From contig NZ_JAUQTA010000002.1 in assembly GCF_030580915.1 (NCBI RefSeq), positions 62,001-126,000 of the forward strand: DNA of 64,000 nucleotides. The letters run 5' to 3'. The notes under the pieces were generated by a model. The model made no database searches. It was not told the DNA's origin and saw nothing but the letters and a program-made list of their open reading frames with translations. Position 1 is the stretch's first letter; each line of letters begins with the position of its first letter. Source of the DNA: Nocardioides jiangxiensis (lineage in GTDB: Bacteria > Actinomycetota > Actinomycetes > Propionibacteriales > Nocardioidaceae). Shown here piece after piece: positions 53,224 through 62,593 of the stretch. A program made the position numbers and the translations under genes.

Positions 53224-55836
53224 TCAGGCCTCGGGCTGCGCGGCCACCTCGGCGACGATCGTGAGGTCACCCTCGCCCTCGGTGTAGACGACGTCGCCGG
53301 TGATCTTGCCGGCGTTGCGCAGGTCCTGCTCGGCGCTCTTGACGATCGCGAGCACCGCAGCCGGGCCGGTGAACTCGACGCGCGACAGCTCCGTGCGCAT
53401 CGACACCTTCGCCTGCGACTTCGCGCCACGGATGCCGCCGAGCGCCGCCGCGACGGTGTCGACGGCGGTGCCGTCAGCGGCCCCGGCCGAGCCCATCTCG
53501 AGGACCGTCGGCCACGCGGCGTGGTGGACGGAACCGGACTGCCACCACGACCAGACCTCCTCGGTCACGTACGGCAGGAACGGCGCGAGCAGGCGCAGCT
53601 GGACGTGGAGCGCCAGTGCCAGCGTCGCCTTGGCCGACTCCGAGCCGGCGTACGCGCGCTCCTTGACCAGCTCGAGGTAGTCGTCGCAGAACTCCCAGAA
53701 GAACTTCTCCGCGGTCTCGAGCGCGGTCGTGTAGTCGTACGCCTCGAACGCCTCGGTGGCGCGGCGGACGACCGCGGCGAGGCGCCCGATGAGGGCCACG
53801 TCGACGGCCTCGGTGATCGCCACGTTGTTGAGGGTGGTGGCCCCGACGCCGAAGTCGCTGCCGATGACGAAGCGCGAGGCGTTGAGCACCTTCATGGCCA
53901 GGCGACGGCCGACCTTCATCTGCGACTCGTCGAACGGCGAGTCGAGGCCCGGTCGTGCCATGGCGGCACGCCAGCGGACGGCGTCCGCGCCGTACTTGTC
54001 GAGGATCTCGGTCGGGACGACGACGTTGCCCTTGGACTTCGACATCTTCTTGCGGTCCGGGTCGACGACGAAGCCGGAGAGCATCGCGTGCTTCCACGGG
54101 ACGGTCTTGTCCTCGTGGTGCGCGCGGACGACGCGGGAGAAGAGCCAGGTGCGGATGATGTCGTGGCCCTGCGTGCAGAGGTCCATCGGGTAGACGGAGG
54201 CCCACAGCTGCGGGTCGGACTCCCAGCCGCCGGCGATCTGGGGCGTCAGGGAGGAGGTCGCCCAGGTGTCCATGACGTCCGGGTCGCCGATGAAGCCACC
54301 GGGAACGCCGCGCTGCTCGGCCGTGTAGCCGGCAGGCACGTCGGTGGAGGGGTCGACCGGGAGCTGCGCCTCGGTCGGGACGAGCGGGTTGGCGTAGTCC
54401 GGCTCGCCATCGGCGTCGAGGGAGTACCAGACCGGGAACGGGATGCCGAAGAAGCGCTGGCGCGAGATCAGCCAGTCGCCGTTGAGGCCGGAGATCCAGT
54501 TGTCGTAGCGGTGCTGCATGTGCGCCGGGTGCCAGTCGATCTTCGTCCCGTCGGCGATCAGCGCCTCGCGCAGGTCGGCGTCGCGGCCGCCGTTCTTGAC
54601 GTACCACTGGCGCGTGGCGACGATCTCGAGCGGCTTGTCGCCCTTCTCGTAGAAGTTCGTCATGCGCTGCGTGGGCTTGGGCTCGCCGTCGAGGTCGCCC
54701 GACTCACGCAGCCAGGTGACCATCTGCTCGCGCGCGGAGAACGCCGTCTTGCCCGCCAGGGACTCGTCGTACCTGGTCGCGGCGTCGCCGGAGAGCCACT
54801 CCGGGGTCTCGCGCAGCAGGCGGCCGTCGCGGCCGATGACCGTGCGGACCGGGAGCTGCAGCTCGCGCCACCAGGTGACGTCGGTGAGGTCACCGAAGGT
54901 GCAGCACATGACCAGGCCGGAGCCCTTGTCCGGCTCGGCGGCCTCGTGCGCGAGCACCGGGACCTCGACGCCGAAGACCGGCGAGGTCGCGGTGGTGCCG
55001 AAGAGGTGCTGGTAGCGCTCGTCGCCCGGGTGGGCGATGAGCGCGACGCAGGAGACGATCAGCTCGGGGCGGGTCGTCTCGATGAAGAGGGGAGTCCCGT
55101 CGGGCGCGTGGAACGAGACGCGGTGGTACGCGCCGGCGTACTCCCGGGACTCGAGCTCGGCCTGCGCGACGGCGGTCTGGAAGGTGACGTCCCACAGGGT
55201 CGGCGCCTCCTGCAGGTACGCCTCACCGCGGGCGAAGTTGCGCAGGAACGCCTTCTGCGACACCGCCTGGGCCTTCTGGCCGATGGTCGTGTAGGTCTCG
55301 TTCCAGTCGACCGAGAGGCCGAGCGTGCGCCACAGGGACTCGAAGACCTTCTCGTCCTCCTCGACCAGCTGCTCGCAGAGCGCGATGAAGTTGGGGCGGG
55401 AGATCGGGATCTGCTTCTTCGGGTCCGGCTTCTCCGGAGCAGTGAAGTCCGGGTCGTACGGCAGCGAGGGGTCGCAGCGGACGCCGAAGTAGTTCTGCAC
55501 GCGGCGCTCTGTCGGCAGGCCGTTGTCGTCCCAGCCCATCGGGTAGAAGACGGACTTTCCGGTCATCCGCTGGAAGCGGGCGATGACGTCGGTGTGCGTG
55601 TAGGAGAAGACGTGGCCGACGTGCAGCGAGCCGGAGACGGTCGGCGGGGGAGTGTCGATCGAGTAGACGTTCTCGCGCGGCTGCGACCGGTCGAACTTGT
55701 AGGTGTCGTCGGCCTTCCACCGGGCGGCCCACTTCTCCTCGAGGCCCTCCAGCGCCGGCTTCTCCGGTACGACGACGGCGCCGGTGGGAGTGGCGTCGGG
55801 CGTCTCGGGGGCGGCGTTCTGGGGAGTCTCAGTCAT
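53224..55836 (-). CDS. valS: Valine-tRNA ligase, archaeal-like type
   Basis: 870 residues. Class I synthetase with the signature [33 protein letters not shown]: the HVGH (HIGH) and FSYTxTD plus [10 protein letters not shown] belong to the archaeal/rickettsial-type ValRS rather than the usual bacterial form (NVTGxLHxGHA ... PGTDHAGIATQ). KMSKSKGN is present. The C-terminus ends without the coiled-coil arm common in bacterial ValRS. Editing (CP1) region about 210-400. It would be the only ValRS gene in view, followed on the other strand by folC. Confidence 0.95.
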   Translation of the reverse strand: MTETPQNAAPETPDATPTGAVVVPEKPALEGLEEKWAARWKADDTYKFDRSQPRENVYSIDTPPPTVSGSLHVGHVFSYTHTDVIARFQRMTGKSVFYPMGWDDNGLPTERRVQNYFGVRCDPSLPYDPDFTAPEKPDPKKQIPISRPNFIALCEQLVEEDEKVFESLWRTLGLSVDWNETYTTIGQKAQAVSQKAFLRNFARGEAYLQEAPTLWDVTFQTAVAQAELESREYAGAYHRVSFHAPDGTPLFIETTRPELIVSCVALIAHPGDERYQHLFGTTATSPVFGVEVPVLAHEAAEPDKGSGLVMCCTFGDLTDVTWWRELQLPVRTVIGRDGRLLRETPEWLSGDAATRYDESLAGKTAFSAREQMVTWLRESGDLDGEPKPTQRMTNFYEKGDKPLEIVATRQWYVKNGGRDADLREALIADGTKIDWHPAHMQHRYDNWISGLNGDWLISRQRFFGIPFPVWYSLDADGEPDYANPLVPTEAQLPVDPSTDVPAGYTAEQRGVPGGFIGDPDVMDTWATSSLTPQIAGGWESDPQLWASVYPMDLCTQGHDIIRTWLFSRVVRAHHEDKTVPWKHAMLSGFVVDPDRKKMSKSKGNVVVPTEILDKYGADAVRWRAAMARPGLDSPFDESQMKVGRRLAMKVLNASRFVIGSDFGVGATTLNNVAITEAVDVALIGRLAAVVRRATEAFEAYDYTTALETAEKFFWEFCDDYLELVKERAYAGSESAKATLALALHVQLRLLAPFLPYVTEEVWSWWQSGSVHHAAWPTVLEMGSAGAADGTAVDTVAAALGGIRGAKSQAKVSMRTELSRVEFTGPAAVLAIVKSAEQDLRNAGKITGDVVYTEGEGDLTIVAEVAAQPEA

Positions 55837-55959
55837 GCGCGGGAGTTTAGTTGCGGCGGTCGGCACGGCGAAAACGCATCGGTGCAGTTGGGACGCGCCT
55901 CGGCGGCGCGTGCTCGGCACGGTCCGTGCCCTGCGGCACGCCCTAGACTTGCCGCCGAG

Positions 55960-57420
55960 ATGACTGACTTCCCTTACGAGCCTCAGGGCCGTCCTGCCGA
56001 GACCGTCGCCGAGGCCGAGGACGCGCTGCTGTCGCGGTGGCCCGAGACCCGGCTCGAACCCTCGCTCGACCGGATCCTCGCGTTCACCGAGCTGCTCGGA
56101 CGACCGCAGGACAGCTTCCCGGTGGTGCACCTGACCGGCACCAACGGCAAGACCTCCACGTCGCGCATGATCGACACCCTGCTGCGCACGCTCAACCTGC
56201 GCACCGGCCGCTTCACCAGCCCCCACGTCGAGAAGATGAGCGAGCGGATCAGCATCGACGGCGAGCCGCTCAGCGACGAGGCGTTCGTGGCGACGTTCAA
56301 CGAGGTCGCCCCCTACCTGCAGCTCGTCGACGCGACGCAGCCGCACCCGATGAGCTTCTTCGAGTCCGTCGTGGCGATGGCGTACGCCGCGTTCGCCGAC
56401 GCGCCCGTCGACGCCGCCGTGGTCGAGGTCGGCATGGGGGGCTCCTGGGACGCCACCAACGTGGTCGATGCGAAGGTCGCGGTCGTCCTGCCGGTCGCCA
56501 TGGACCACGCCCAGTACCTCGGCGACACGCTCGTCGACATCGCCCGCGAGAAGGCGGGGATCATCAAGTCCGGCTCGACCGTCGTCCTCGCGCAGCAGAC
56601 GCCGGAGGTCGCCGCGGTGCTCCTCGAGCGGGCGGCCGAGGTCGGCGCCACCGTCGCGCGCGAGGGCATGGAGTTCGGCGTCGTCTCGCGGGTGCCCGCG
56701 GTCGGCGGCCAGCACCTCTCCCTCCAGGGCCTCCGTGCCCGCTACGACGACCTCTTCCTGCCGCTCTACGGCGCCCACCAGGCCCAGAACGCCGCCGTCG
56801 CCCTGGCGGCGGTCGAGGCGTTCCTGGGCGAGGGTGCGCTCTCCGTCGACGTCGTCCGCGAGGCGTTCGCCCAGGCCACCAGCCCGGGCCGGCTCGAGGT
56901 CGTGCGCCGCTCGCCCACCGTCGTGCTCGACGCGGCGCACAACCCGCACGGTGCCGCGGCCAGTGCCGCCGCGCTGCAGGACTCCTTCGCCTTCGAGCCG
57001 CTCATCGGCGTGATGGGCGTGATGGGGGACAAGGACGTCGAGGGAGTGCTCGCTGCGTTCGAGCCCCACGTCGCCCACCTCGTCTGCACCCAGAACTCCC
57101 TGCCCCGCTCGATGTCGGCCGCTGACCTCGGTCGGCTCGCGGTCGGCGTCTTCGGCGAGGACCGGGTCACGGTCGAGCCGGACCTGCGCGATGCGATCGA
57201 CCGGGCAGCCGCGCTGGCAGAGGCGGGGGCTGCGTTCGGTGAGTCCATCGGCTCCGGTGGTGTCCTCGTCACCGGTTCTGTGGTGACCGTGGGCGAGGCG
57301 CGCGCCCTGCTCGTGCACAAGGACGACGCCATCGACCGCGCCGCCGCGCGCACCGCCGAGCGCATCGCGCTGCGCCAGTCGACGCCGATCGACACCGCCG
57401 ACTGGGAGGACGAGGCATGA
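55960..57420 (+). CDS. folC: Dihydrofolate synthase/folylpolyglutamate synthase
   Basis: 486 residues. Mur-ligase superfamily: P-loop [41 protein letters not shown], and the C-terminal domain with [20 protein letters not shown]. Adds glutamate to dihydropteroate and folates. ATG 55960 lies 10 bases behind a TAGACT -10 box (55944-55949). It diverges from valS and its stop overlaps the DUF4233 gene start (ATGA), as in other actinobacteria. Confidence 0.95.
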   Translation: MTDFPYEPQGRPAETVAEAEDALLSRWPETRLEPSLDRILAFTELLGRPQDSFPVVHLTGTNGKTSTSRMIDTLLRTLNLRTGRFTSPHVEKMSERISIDGEPLSDEAFVATFNEVAPYLQLVDATQPHPMSFFESVVAMAYAAFADAPVDAAVVEVGMGGSWDATNVVDAKVAVVLPVAMDHAQYLGDTLVDIAREKAGIIKSGSTVVLAQQTPEVAAVLLERAAEVGATVAREGMEFGVVSRVPAVGGQHLSLQGLRARYDDLFLPLYGAHQAQNAAVALAAVEAFLGEGALSVDVVREAFAQATSPGRLEVVRRSPTVVLDAAHNPHGAAASAAALQDSFAFEPLIGVMGVMGDKDVEGVLAAFEPHVAHLVCTQNSLPRSMSAADLGRLAVGVFGEDRVTVEPDLRDAIDRAAALAEAGAAFGESIGSGGVLVTGSVVTVGEARALLVHKDDAIDRAAARTAERIALRQSTPIDTADWEDEA

Positions 57421-57845
57421 GCGAGAACCAGCCGCTCGACGACAACATCGCCGAGGACATCGCCAACCGCAAGATCACCGGTGCCCGCCGCGCCATGTGC
57501 GCCGCGATCCTGACGCTCGAGGCGATCGCCTTCGGCCTGGTGACGCCGGTCCTGCTCACGCTGACCTCCCTCTCCACGCCCCTCGCGCTGCTGATCGGCC
57601 TCGGCTTCGTCGTCGCCTGCATCGTGCTGGCCGGCATGCTCAAGCGTCCCGGCGGCTACTGGGGCGGCCACGTCGTGCAGGTGCTCGCCTTCGGCCTCGG
57701 CCCCGTCGTCGCGATGATGTACGTCGTCGGTGGCCTCTTCGCGCTGCTGTGGTTCACGGCGTACTGGCTCGGCGGCAAGATCGAGCGCGAGAAGGCCGAG
57801 GCCTGGGCCGCGTGGGACGCCCAGCAGGCGCAGTCCCGGTCGTGA
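57417..57845 (+). CDS. DUF4233 domain membrane protein
   Basis: 142 residues with four membrane helices (about 24-48, 50-70, 82-106, 110-124). [27 protein letters not shown] is the typical DUF4233 opening. The gene is nearly always beside folC in actinobacteria, here by a 4-base overlap, suggesting a tie to folate or to membrane growth that is unknown. Confidence 0.85.
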   Translation: MSENQPLDDNIAEDIANRKITGARRAMCAAILTLEAIAFGLVTPVLLTLTSLSTPLALLIGLGFVVACIVLAGMLKRPGGYWGGHVVQVLAFGLGPVVAMMYVVGGLFALLWFTAYWLGGKIEREKAEAWAAWDAQQAQSRS

Positions 57846-57890
57846 GCGGGGACGCCGCGCGGGCGAAGGCCGTCGGCAGCTGACCTGCAC

Positions 57891-57966
57891 GAACCGACAC
57901 GTTGGCGGCCGGCCCTGCGGGCACCCGGGGACGATCCGCCCACCTGCGGGCCGAACGTGTCGGTTC
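57891..57966. repeat. 13-bp inverted repeat with 50-base loop
   Basis: GAACCGACACGTT (57891-57903) and AACGTGTCGGTTC (57954-57966) are perfect complements. It can form a stem-loop with a large G+C-rich loop in the intergenic region before the leaderless gene at 57990, and might be an operator, terminator or remnant of a mobile element. Confidence 0.7.
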
Positions 57967-57977
57967 ACGCGGGCAGC

Positions 57978-57983
57978 TAGCCT
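57978..57983 (+). promoter_or_regulatory. -10 box for the 57990 gene
   Basis: TAGCCT ends 7 bases before ATG 57990, giving a leaderless message. Confidence 0.45.
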
Positions 57984-57989
57984 CGGGGC

Positions 57990-58409
57990 ATGGCACGTGT
58001 TGTCCTGGGAGCGGTGGCAGCGGAGATGACGGTCCCCGGCGGGCACTGCGTGAGGAGCGGAACGGCCACGGCGGAGAGGCACACCGTGCGGGCCTGGCTC
58101 GTTCCCGGACGGCCCCGGGTCGAGCTCCCGCTGCAGCACGCGCGCCACGACGCGTACGGGCGTGGCATGCGGAGTGCGGCGGTCATGGCCGTCGCCGGCA
58201 TCGCGGGGACGATCTGGGCAGCGACGACCGGGCGCGACCACCCCGCGGGCTTCCTGCTCCTCACGCTCGCTGCACTGCTCCTGACAGCGGTCAACCGCCT
58301 CGCGACGATGGTCGGCTTCGGCCAGGACGCCGACGGCAACGTCGTCATGACCCGGGTGCACCCGTCCGCTGCGGCAGCCGTCCAGCGGGCGCAGGAGCGG
58401 GTTCGCTAG
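57990..58409 (+). CDS. Hypothetical small membrane protein
   Basis: 139 residues. An N-terminal soluble part of about 60 residues, two hydrophobic segments (about 62-78 and 85-103, HPAGFLLLTLAALLLTAVN) and a soluble tail ending RAQERVR. Not recognised. Leaderless promoter signal directly upstream; ndk begins 11 bases after its stop. Confidence 0.6.
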   Translation: MARVVLGAVAAEMTVPGGHCVRSGTATAERHTVRAWLVPGRPRVELPLQHARHDAYGRGMRSAAVMAVAGIAGTIWAATTGRDHPAGFLLLTLAALLLTAVNRLATMVGFGQDADGNVVMTRVHPSAAAAVQRAQERVR

Positions 58410-58412
58410 GGT
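58407..58412 (+). promoter_or_regulatory. -10 box for ndk
   Basis: TAGGGT ends 8 bases before ATG 58420, placing the start of transcription at the codon. The box overlaps the last codon and stop of the previous gene. Confidence 0.45.
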
Positions 58413-58419
58413 CTGACCC

Positions 58420-58842
58420 ATGACCCAGCGCACCCTCGTCCTCGTCAAGCCCGACGGCGTCCGCCGCGGTCTCACCGGCGAGGTCCTCCGCCGCATCGAG
58501 GCGAAGGGCTACACCCTCGTCGCCTGCGAGCTGAAGCAGGCCACCCGCGACATGCTCGCGCAGCACTACGCCGAGCACGAGGGCAAGCCGTTCTACGAGC
58601 CGCTCGTCGAGTTCATGCTCTCGGGCCCGGTCACTGCGGCCGTGTTCGAGGGCGAGCGCGTGATCGAGGGCTTCCGGGCCCTCGCGGGCGCCACCGACCC
58701 GACGGTCGCCCTGCCCGGCACCATCCGTGGCGACCTCGGTCGGGACTGGGGCCTGAAGGTCCAGCAGAACATCGTGCACGGCTCCGACTCCGAGGAGTCG
58801 TCGGCGCGCGAGATCGCGATCTGGTTCCCGGGCCTGGCCTGA
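58420..58842 (+). CDS. ndk: Nucleoside diphosphate kinase
   Basis: 140 residues. Transfers the terminal phosphate between nucleoside triphosphates and diphosphates. Phospho-acceptor His120 in QQNIVHGSDSEESSAREI, and the start TQRTLVLVKPDGVRRGL is diagnostic. Its TGA overlaps the next ATG (TGATG at 58840-58844), so a lipoprotein is translated from the same message. Confidence 0.97.
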   Translation: MTQRTLVLVKPDGVRRGLTGEVLRRIEAKGYTLVACELKQATRDMLAQHYAEHEGKPFYEPLVEFMLSGPVTAAVFEGERVIEGFRALAGATDPTVALPGTIRGDLGRDWGLKVQQNIVHGSDSEESSAREIAIWFPGLA

Positions 58843-59816
58843 TGTCCGTACGCCGACGGGCGGCCGCTCTCGCGGCACTCGTCGGCCTCGGCCTGACCGG
58901 CTGCTCTGCCCGGGGACTCGGCGTCGCGGACCCCGTCGCCGCCCCTCGTCCTGACGGGGCACCGGCACGCTGCCACGGTGTGGCGTACGACGACGTGCGC
59001 GGGCGCGCTGCCGACCTCATGCGGCCTCCGCTGCAGGAGCACCCCGTCCAGGCAGCCGTCTGCGCGGCGTACTGGGTCCCGCAGGTGGACCGCGCCTTCG
59101 TGCCGCAGGCGCTCGCGGTCGACGGCCGACGAGTCTTCGTCGGTGGCTATCGCTGGGAGCGGGCCTTCGGCAACCGCAACTGCCAGGTCGCGGTGCTCGA
59201 CCAGCGCACCGGTGCGGTGACGGCGTTCGAGGACCGTCTGTCGCTGCCGTCCGGCGACTACTGCCGCCACGGCGGGGGTCTGGAGCTCGACGGCGCGGGC
59301 CTGTGGGTGCTGGAGACGCGTCGGCTCTGGCTGCTCGACCCCGACCGGATCGGCCACGGGGGCTCGCTGCGGCAGGTCTGGATGCTGCCGAAGGGCGTGC
59401 GCGGGTCGACCCTGGTCGTCGACGGCGACCGGATCGGAGTCGGCGGCTACCGGCCCCACCGGGGAACCCGACTGTGGTGGTTCGACCGCAGCGAGACCAT
59501 CGGCAGCGCCACCATGCCGGCTCCGGTCGCGGGGATGGAGCTGCCCTCGCGCCTGCAGGGGCTGGGGGACGGCCCGGGAGGGATCTGGGTGAACCGCAGC
59601 AGCACCCACTGCGCCGAGCTGGGGACGCCGGACGGTCGTCGTCTGGCGTTCGTGCCCGGGTCGGAGGACGTGGAGCTCCGTGGCCGCGACATCTGGACGG
59701 TGAGCGAGTCCGCCACGCAGGGCTATCTCGACCCGCACGAGCTGGTCGTCCCGCAGGTGCTGCGCCTGGACCGCGGCCAGGTCGAGCGCGCCCCGCGGGC
59801 CGACTGCGACTTCTGA
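58842..59816 (+). CDS. Putative lipoprotein, beta-propeller-like
   Basis: 324 residues. Lipobox LGLTGC with Cys21, so probably membrane anchored. The sequence is a series of short beta repeats: ALAVDGRRVFVGGYRW, LELDGAGLWVLETRRLWLLD, LVVDGDRIGVGGYRP, consistent with a beta-propeller. Six or more Cys residues in the mature part (e.g. ARCHGVAY, NRNCQVAV, GDYCRHGGG, STHCAELG) could form disulfides. Function unknown; translated together with ndk. Confidence 0.65.
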   Translation: MSVRRRAAALAALVGLGLTGCSARGLGVADPVAAPRPDGAPARCHGVAYDDVRGRAADLMRPPLQEHPVQAAVCAAYWVPQVDRAFVPQALAVDGRRVFVGGYRWERAFGNRNCQVAVLDQRTGAVTAFEDRLSLPSGDYCRHGGGLELDGAGLWVLETRRLWLLDPDRIGHGGSLRQVWMLPKGVRGSTLVVDGDRIGVGGYRPHRGTRLWWFDRSETIGSATMPAPVAGMELPSRLQGLGDGPGGIWVNRSSTHCAELGTPDGRRLAFVPGSEDVELRGRDIWTVSESATQGYLDPHELVVPQVLRLDRGQVERAPRADCDF

Positions 59817-59860
59817 CCGCCGACGGGTCCGGGGTTGACACGGCGCCCGGCCCCTCCGGC

Positions 59861-59878
59861 ACCACCCGGACGGGTGGT
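59861..59878. terminator. Hairpin between the lipoprotein gene and the next gene
   Basis: ACCACCCG-GA-CGGGTGGT, a perfect 8-bp stem. It may be the terminator of the ndk-lipoprotein pair. The 60 bases up to 59941 are G+C-rich and structured but match no riboswitch class I know with confidence. Confidence 0.55.
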
Positions 59879-59940
59879 CTCGACCCGGGGGTCTGCCCGA
59901 ACCCGGAGCGGATGCCTCCCGGGCAGGCAACGGTCGAGGC

Positions 59941-61368
59941 ATGCGTCCCTCCTCCCTCCCGGCCAGCCTCGTCGCCACCGGCGCGCTGGTCCTCCTCGCC
60001 CCCTCCGCCTTCGCCGACAACCTCGTCGTCACCGACGAGCTCCACGCCTCGACTGGCTCCCTCGACCTCGGTGCGGTCTGCCTCGGTGAGGCCGCGTCCG
60101 ATGCCGTCGCCTTCACGCTGCGCCACAACGGCTCCGACGCGGCGCAGGTGTGGGCCGACTCGACGCTTGTCTCCATCACCACGGCCGGCGCGTCGGCAGG
60201 CGGCGCGAGCGTCTCCGCGACCCCGTCCTCGGCGACCACTCCGGCGGGCTGGAGCACGTCAGCACCCAACTCCGCCACCTACGCCGACGCGTCCACCGTC
60301 ACTGTCACCGTGCCGGCGGGCGCAGCGACCGGTGCGCACGGTGCGACGCTCACCTTCACCGCGAGTGGAACCGGCGCCTCGCGGGCCACGGTCAGCCGCA
60401 CGGACACGCTCGACGTGAGCTGGACGGCGGTCGACTGCACGCCGGTGGTGACCAACCGCGCTCCGGTCGTGGCTGCCCAGGCAGCCGACGCCAACGGGAA
60501 CGAGGGCGACACCCTGGCCACCACGGGCGGCTTCACCGACCCCGACGGTGACCCGCTGGTGCTCACGCAGACCGCCGGTGCGGGAGTGATCACCGACCAC
60601 GGCGACGGCACCTTCTCCTGGAGCCTGGCCACCGTCGACAACGGCGGCGGCACGGTGACGGTCCAGGCCAGCGACGGCGTCCTCACAGCGACCCAGAGCT
60701 TCTCGTGGTCTGCGGCGAACGTCGCCCCCGGAGTCGGCCCCCTCACCGCGACGTACGTCGACGCCTGCACGGCAGCGGTCAGCGCGCCGTTCACCGACCC
60801 GGGCACCGCCGACACGCACACGGCCTCGATCAGCTGGGGCGACGGTGCGACCACGGGTGTCGACCCCGCGACCTCGCCGGTCACCGGCTCACACACGTTC
60901 GGCGCCGGCACGTTCACCGTCGGCGTCAGCGTGACCGACGACGACGGTGGTACCGGCTCGGCCTCCCTCACGGGCGGGTTCGCCACGAAGAACACCCCGA
61001 GCGCGCTGCTGCAGCCGATCAATGCGACCGGCACCCGGAGCACCTTCAAGCTGGGGTCGACGGTCCCGGTGAAGATCACGGTGAAGGACTGCTCCAACGC
61101 GACGGTGAGCACGCTCGCCCCCACGGTCAGCCTGACCCGGCTCGACACGCAGGCAGACGGCACCGTGAACGAGATCGCGGCCGACAGCGTGGCCACCAAC
61201 GGCCTGCAGATGCGCTGGGATGCAGCGGCGCAGCAGTACGTCTACAACCTCTCGACGAAGCTGAGCCAGCAGACGGGTGCCGCCCTGACCGCGGGCACCT
61301 ACCGGATCACTGTCATCGACCCGAGCTTCTTCGGATCGACGAGCGCGGTGGTCGACCTGCGCAAGTGA
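59941..61368 (+). CDS. Secreted multidomain beta-sandwich (PKD-like) protein
   Basis: 475 residues. Signal peptide ending near Ala25 (VLLAPSAFADN). Beta-sandwich segments: an Ig-like/DUF11-type region (about 40-170), a cadherin-like segment DPDGDPLVLTQTAGAG, a PKD-like stretch (SAPFTDPGTADTHTASISWGDGATTGV, GTFTVGVSVTDDDGGTGSAS) and a C-terminal module (TFKLGSTVPVKITVKDCSNA ... AGTYRITVIDP) of the PxKF type. Likely extracellular; binding partner unknown. A terminator follows (61380-61413). Confidence 0.75.
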   Translation: MRPSSLPASLVATGALVLLAPSAFADNLVVTDELHASTGSLDLGAVCLGEAASDAVAFTLRHNGSDAAQVWADSTLVSITTAGASAGGASVSATPSSATTPAGWSTSAPNSATYADASTVTVTVPAGAATGAHGATLTFTASGTGASRATVSRTDTLDVSWTAVDCTPVVTNRAPVVAAQAADANGNEGDTLATTGGFTDPDGDPLVLTQTAGAGVITDHGDGTFSWSLATVDNGGGTVTVQASDGVLTATQSFSWSAANVAPGVGPLTATYVDACTAAVSAPFTDPGTADTHTASISWGDGATTGVDPATSPVTGSHTFGAGTFTVGVSVTDDDGGTGSASLTGGFATKNTPSALLQPINATGTRSTFKLGSTVPVKITVKDCSNATVSTLAPTVSLTRLDTQADGTVNEIAADSVATNGLQMRWDAAAQQYVYNLSTKLSQQTGAALTAGTYRITVIDPSFFGSTSAVVDLRK

Positions 61369-61379
61369 GCTGAGCCCGG

Positions 61380-61413
61380 CACGGGGCCCGTCGCGCCTGC
61401 GGCGGGCCCCGTG
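61380..61413. terminator. Terminator before mreB
   Basis: CACGGGGCCCG pairs with CGGGCCCCGTG (61380-61390 with 61403-61413), loop of 12 bases. Confidence 0.75.
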
Positions 61414-61564
61414 GTGCGCCCGGAACTGACCATTCGGGTCATGTCGGCCACACGCGCGGCGAGCCTCCCGGTTTCGCCCGCTCCGGCTCCTTAACCTCGT
61501 GGGCGAGTGCGGCGGGTCGACGGCGTACTCACTTCCCCTTCACTCGACCAGAGGCACAGCAACC

Positions 61565-62593
61565 ATGGCGAACAGCTTCATCGGACGCGACATGGCCGTC
61601 GATCTCGGCACGGCCAACACGCTGGTCTACGTCCGTGGCAAGGGCATCATGCTCGACGAGCCCTCCGTGGTCGCGCTCAACGACTCGACCGGCGAGGTCA
61701 TCGCCGTCGGTCACGAGGCCAAGCGCATGGTCGGGCGCACGCCTGACAACATCAGCGCCATCCGCCCGCTGAAGGACGGCGTGATCGCCGACTTCGACGC
61801 GACCGAGCAGATGCTGCGCTTCTTCATCCAGCAGGTGCACCGCCGCCGCTACTTCGCCAAGCCCCGCCTCGTCGTCTGCGTGCCCTCCGGCATCACCGCC
61901 GTCGAGCAGCGCGCCGTCAAGGAGGCCGGCTACCAGGCCGGTGCCCGCCGGGTCTACATCGTCGAGGAGCCGATGGCCGCGGCCATCGGCGCCGGCCTGC
62001 CCGTCCACGAGGCGACCGGCAACATGGTCGTCGACGTCGGCGGCGGTACGACGGAGGTCGCCGTGATCTCCCTGGGTGGCATCGTGACCTCGCTGAGTGT
62101 CCGCACCGCCGGTGACGACCTCGACCAGGCGATCATCGCCTGGATGAAGAAGGAGCACTCCCTGATGCTGGGGGAGCGCACCGCCGAGGAGATGAAGATG
62201 ACGCTCGGCTCGGCGTTCCCGCTGAGCAAGGAGCCCGAGGCCGAGATCCGTGGGCGCGACATGGTCTCCGGGCTGCCGCGCACGGTCGTCATCTCGAGCG
62301 CGGAGCTCCGCCAGGCGCTCGAGGAGCCGCTGCACAGCATCGTCGACGCGGTCCGCACGACCCTCGACCAGACGCCGCCCGAGCTCGCTGGCGACATCAT
62401 GGACCGTGGCATCGTCCTCACCGGTGGTGGCGCCCTGCTCCGTGGCCTCGACGAGCGGATCCGCCACGAGACCGGCATGCCGGTCCACGTGGCGGAGGAC
62501 CCGCTGACCAGCGTCGCTCTCGGCGCGGGCAAGTGCGTCGAGGAGTTCGAGGCCCTCCAGCAGGTGCTCGTCTCGGGTCCGCGGCGGTACTGA
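61565..62593 (+). CDS. mreB: Rod shape-determining protein MreB
   Basis: 342 residues, actin-family ATPase. Phosphate-1 motif DLGTANTLVYVRGKG, connecting segment EPMAAAIGAGLPV, phosphate-2 DVGGGTTEVAVISLGGIV and adenosine motif IVLTGGGALLRGLD. Polymers guide peptidoglycan synthesis; in mycelial actinobacteria MreB acts in spore wall formation. AGAGGCACAGCAACC precedes ATG 61565. Start of the mreBCD operon. The 196-base gap upstream has no gene. Confidence 0.97.
   Translation: MANSFIGRDMAVDLGTANTLVYVRGKGIMLDEPSVVALNDSTGEVIAVGHEAKRMVGRTPDNISAIRPLKDGVIADFDATEQMLRFFIQQVHRRRYFAKPRLVVCVPSGITAVEQRAVKEAGYQAGARRVYIVEEPMAAAIGAGLPVHEATGNMVVDVGGGTTEVAVISLGGIVTSLSVRTAGDDLDQAIIAWMKKEHSLMLGERTAEEMKMTLGSAFPLSKEPEAEIRGRDMVSGLPRTVVISSAELRQALEEPLHSIVDAVRTTLDQTPPELAGDIMDRGIVLTGGGALLRGLDERIRHETGMPVHVAEDPLTSVALGAGKCVEEFEALQQVLVSGPRRY

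Noticed and set aside
53224-57420. A single very long plus-strand gene from 53221 to 57420
   Set aside because: The 5' two thirds are the antisense of valS, with composition expected of a shadow frame. Only the part from 55960 (folC) shows a real family.
59835-59840. TTGACA as a -35 box
   Set aside because: No acceptable -10 hexamer occurs 16-19 bases downstream in this G+C-rich stretch.
59821-59940. c-di-AMP or c-di-GMP riboswitch upstream of the secreted PKD-like gene
   Set aside because: The region is structured and has a fragment (GAACCCG ... GCAGGC) faintly like ydaO elements, but the core motifs of neither class could be aligned.
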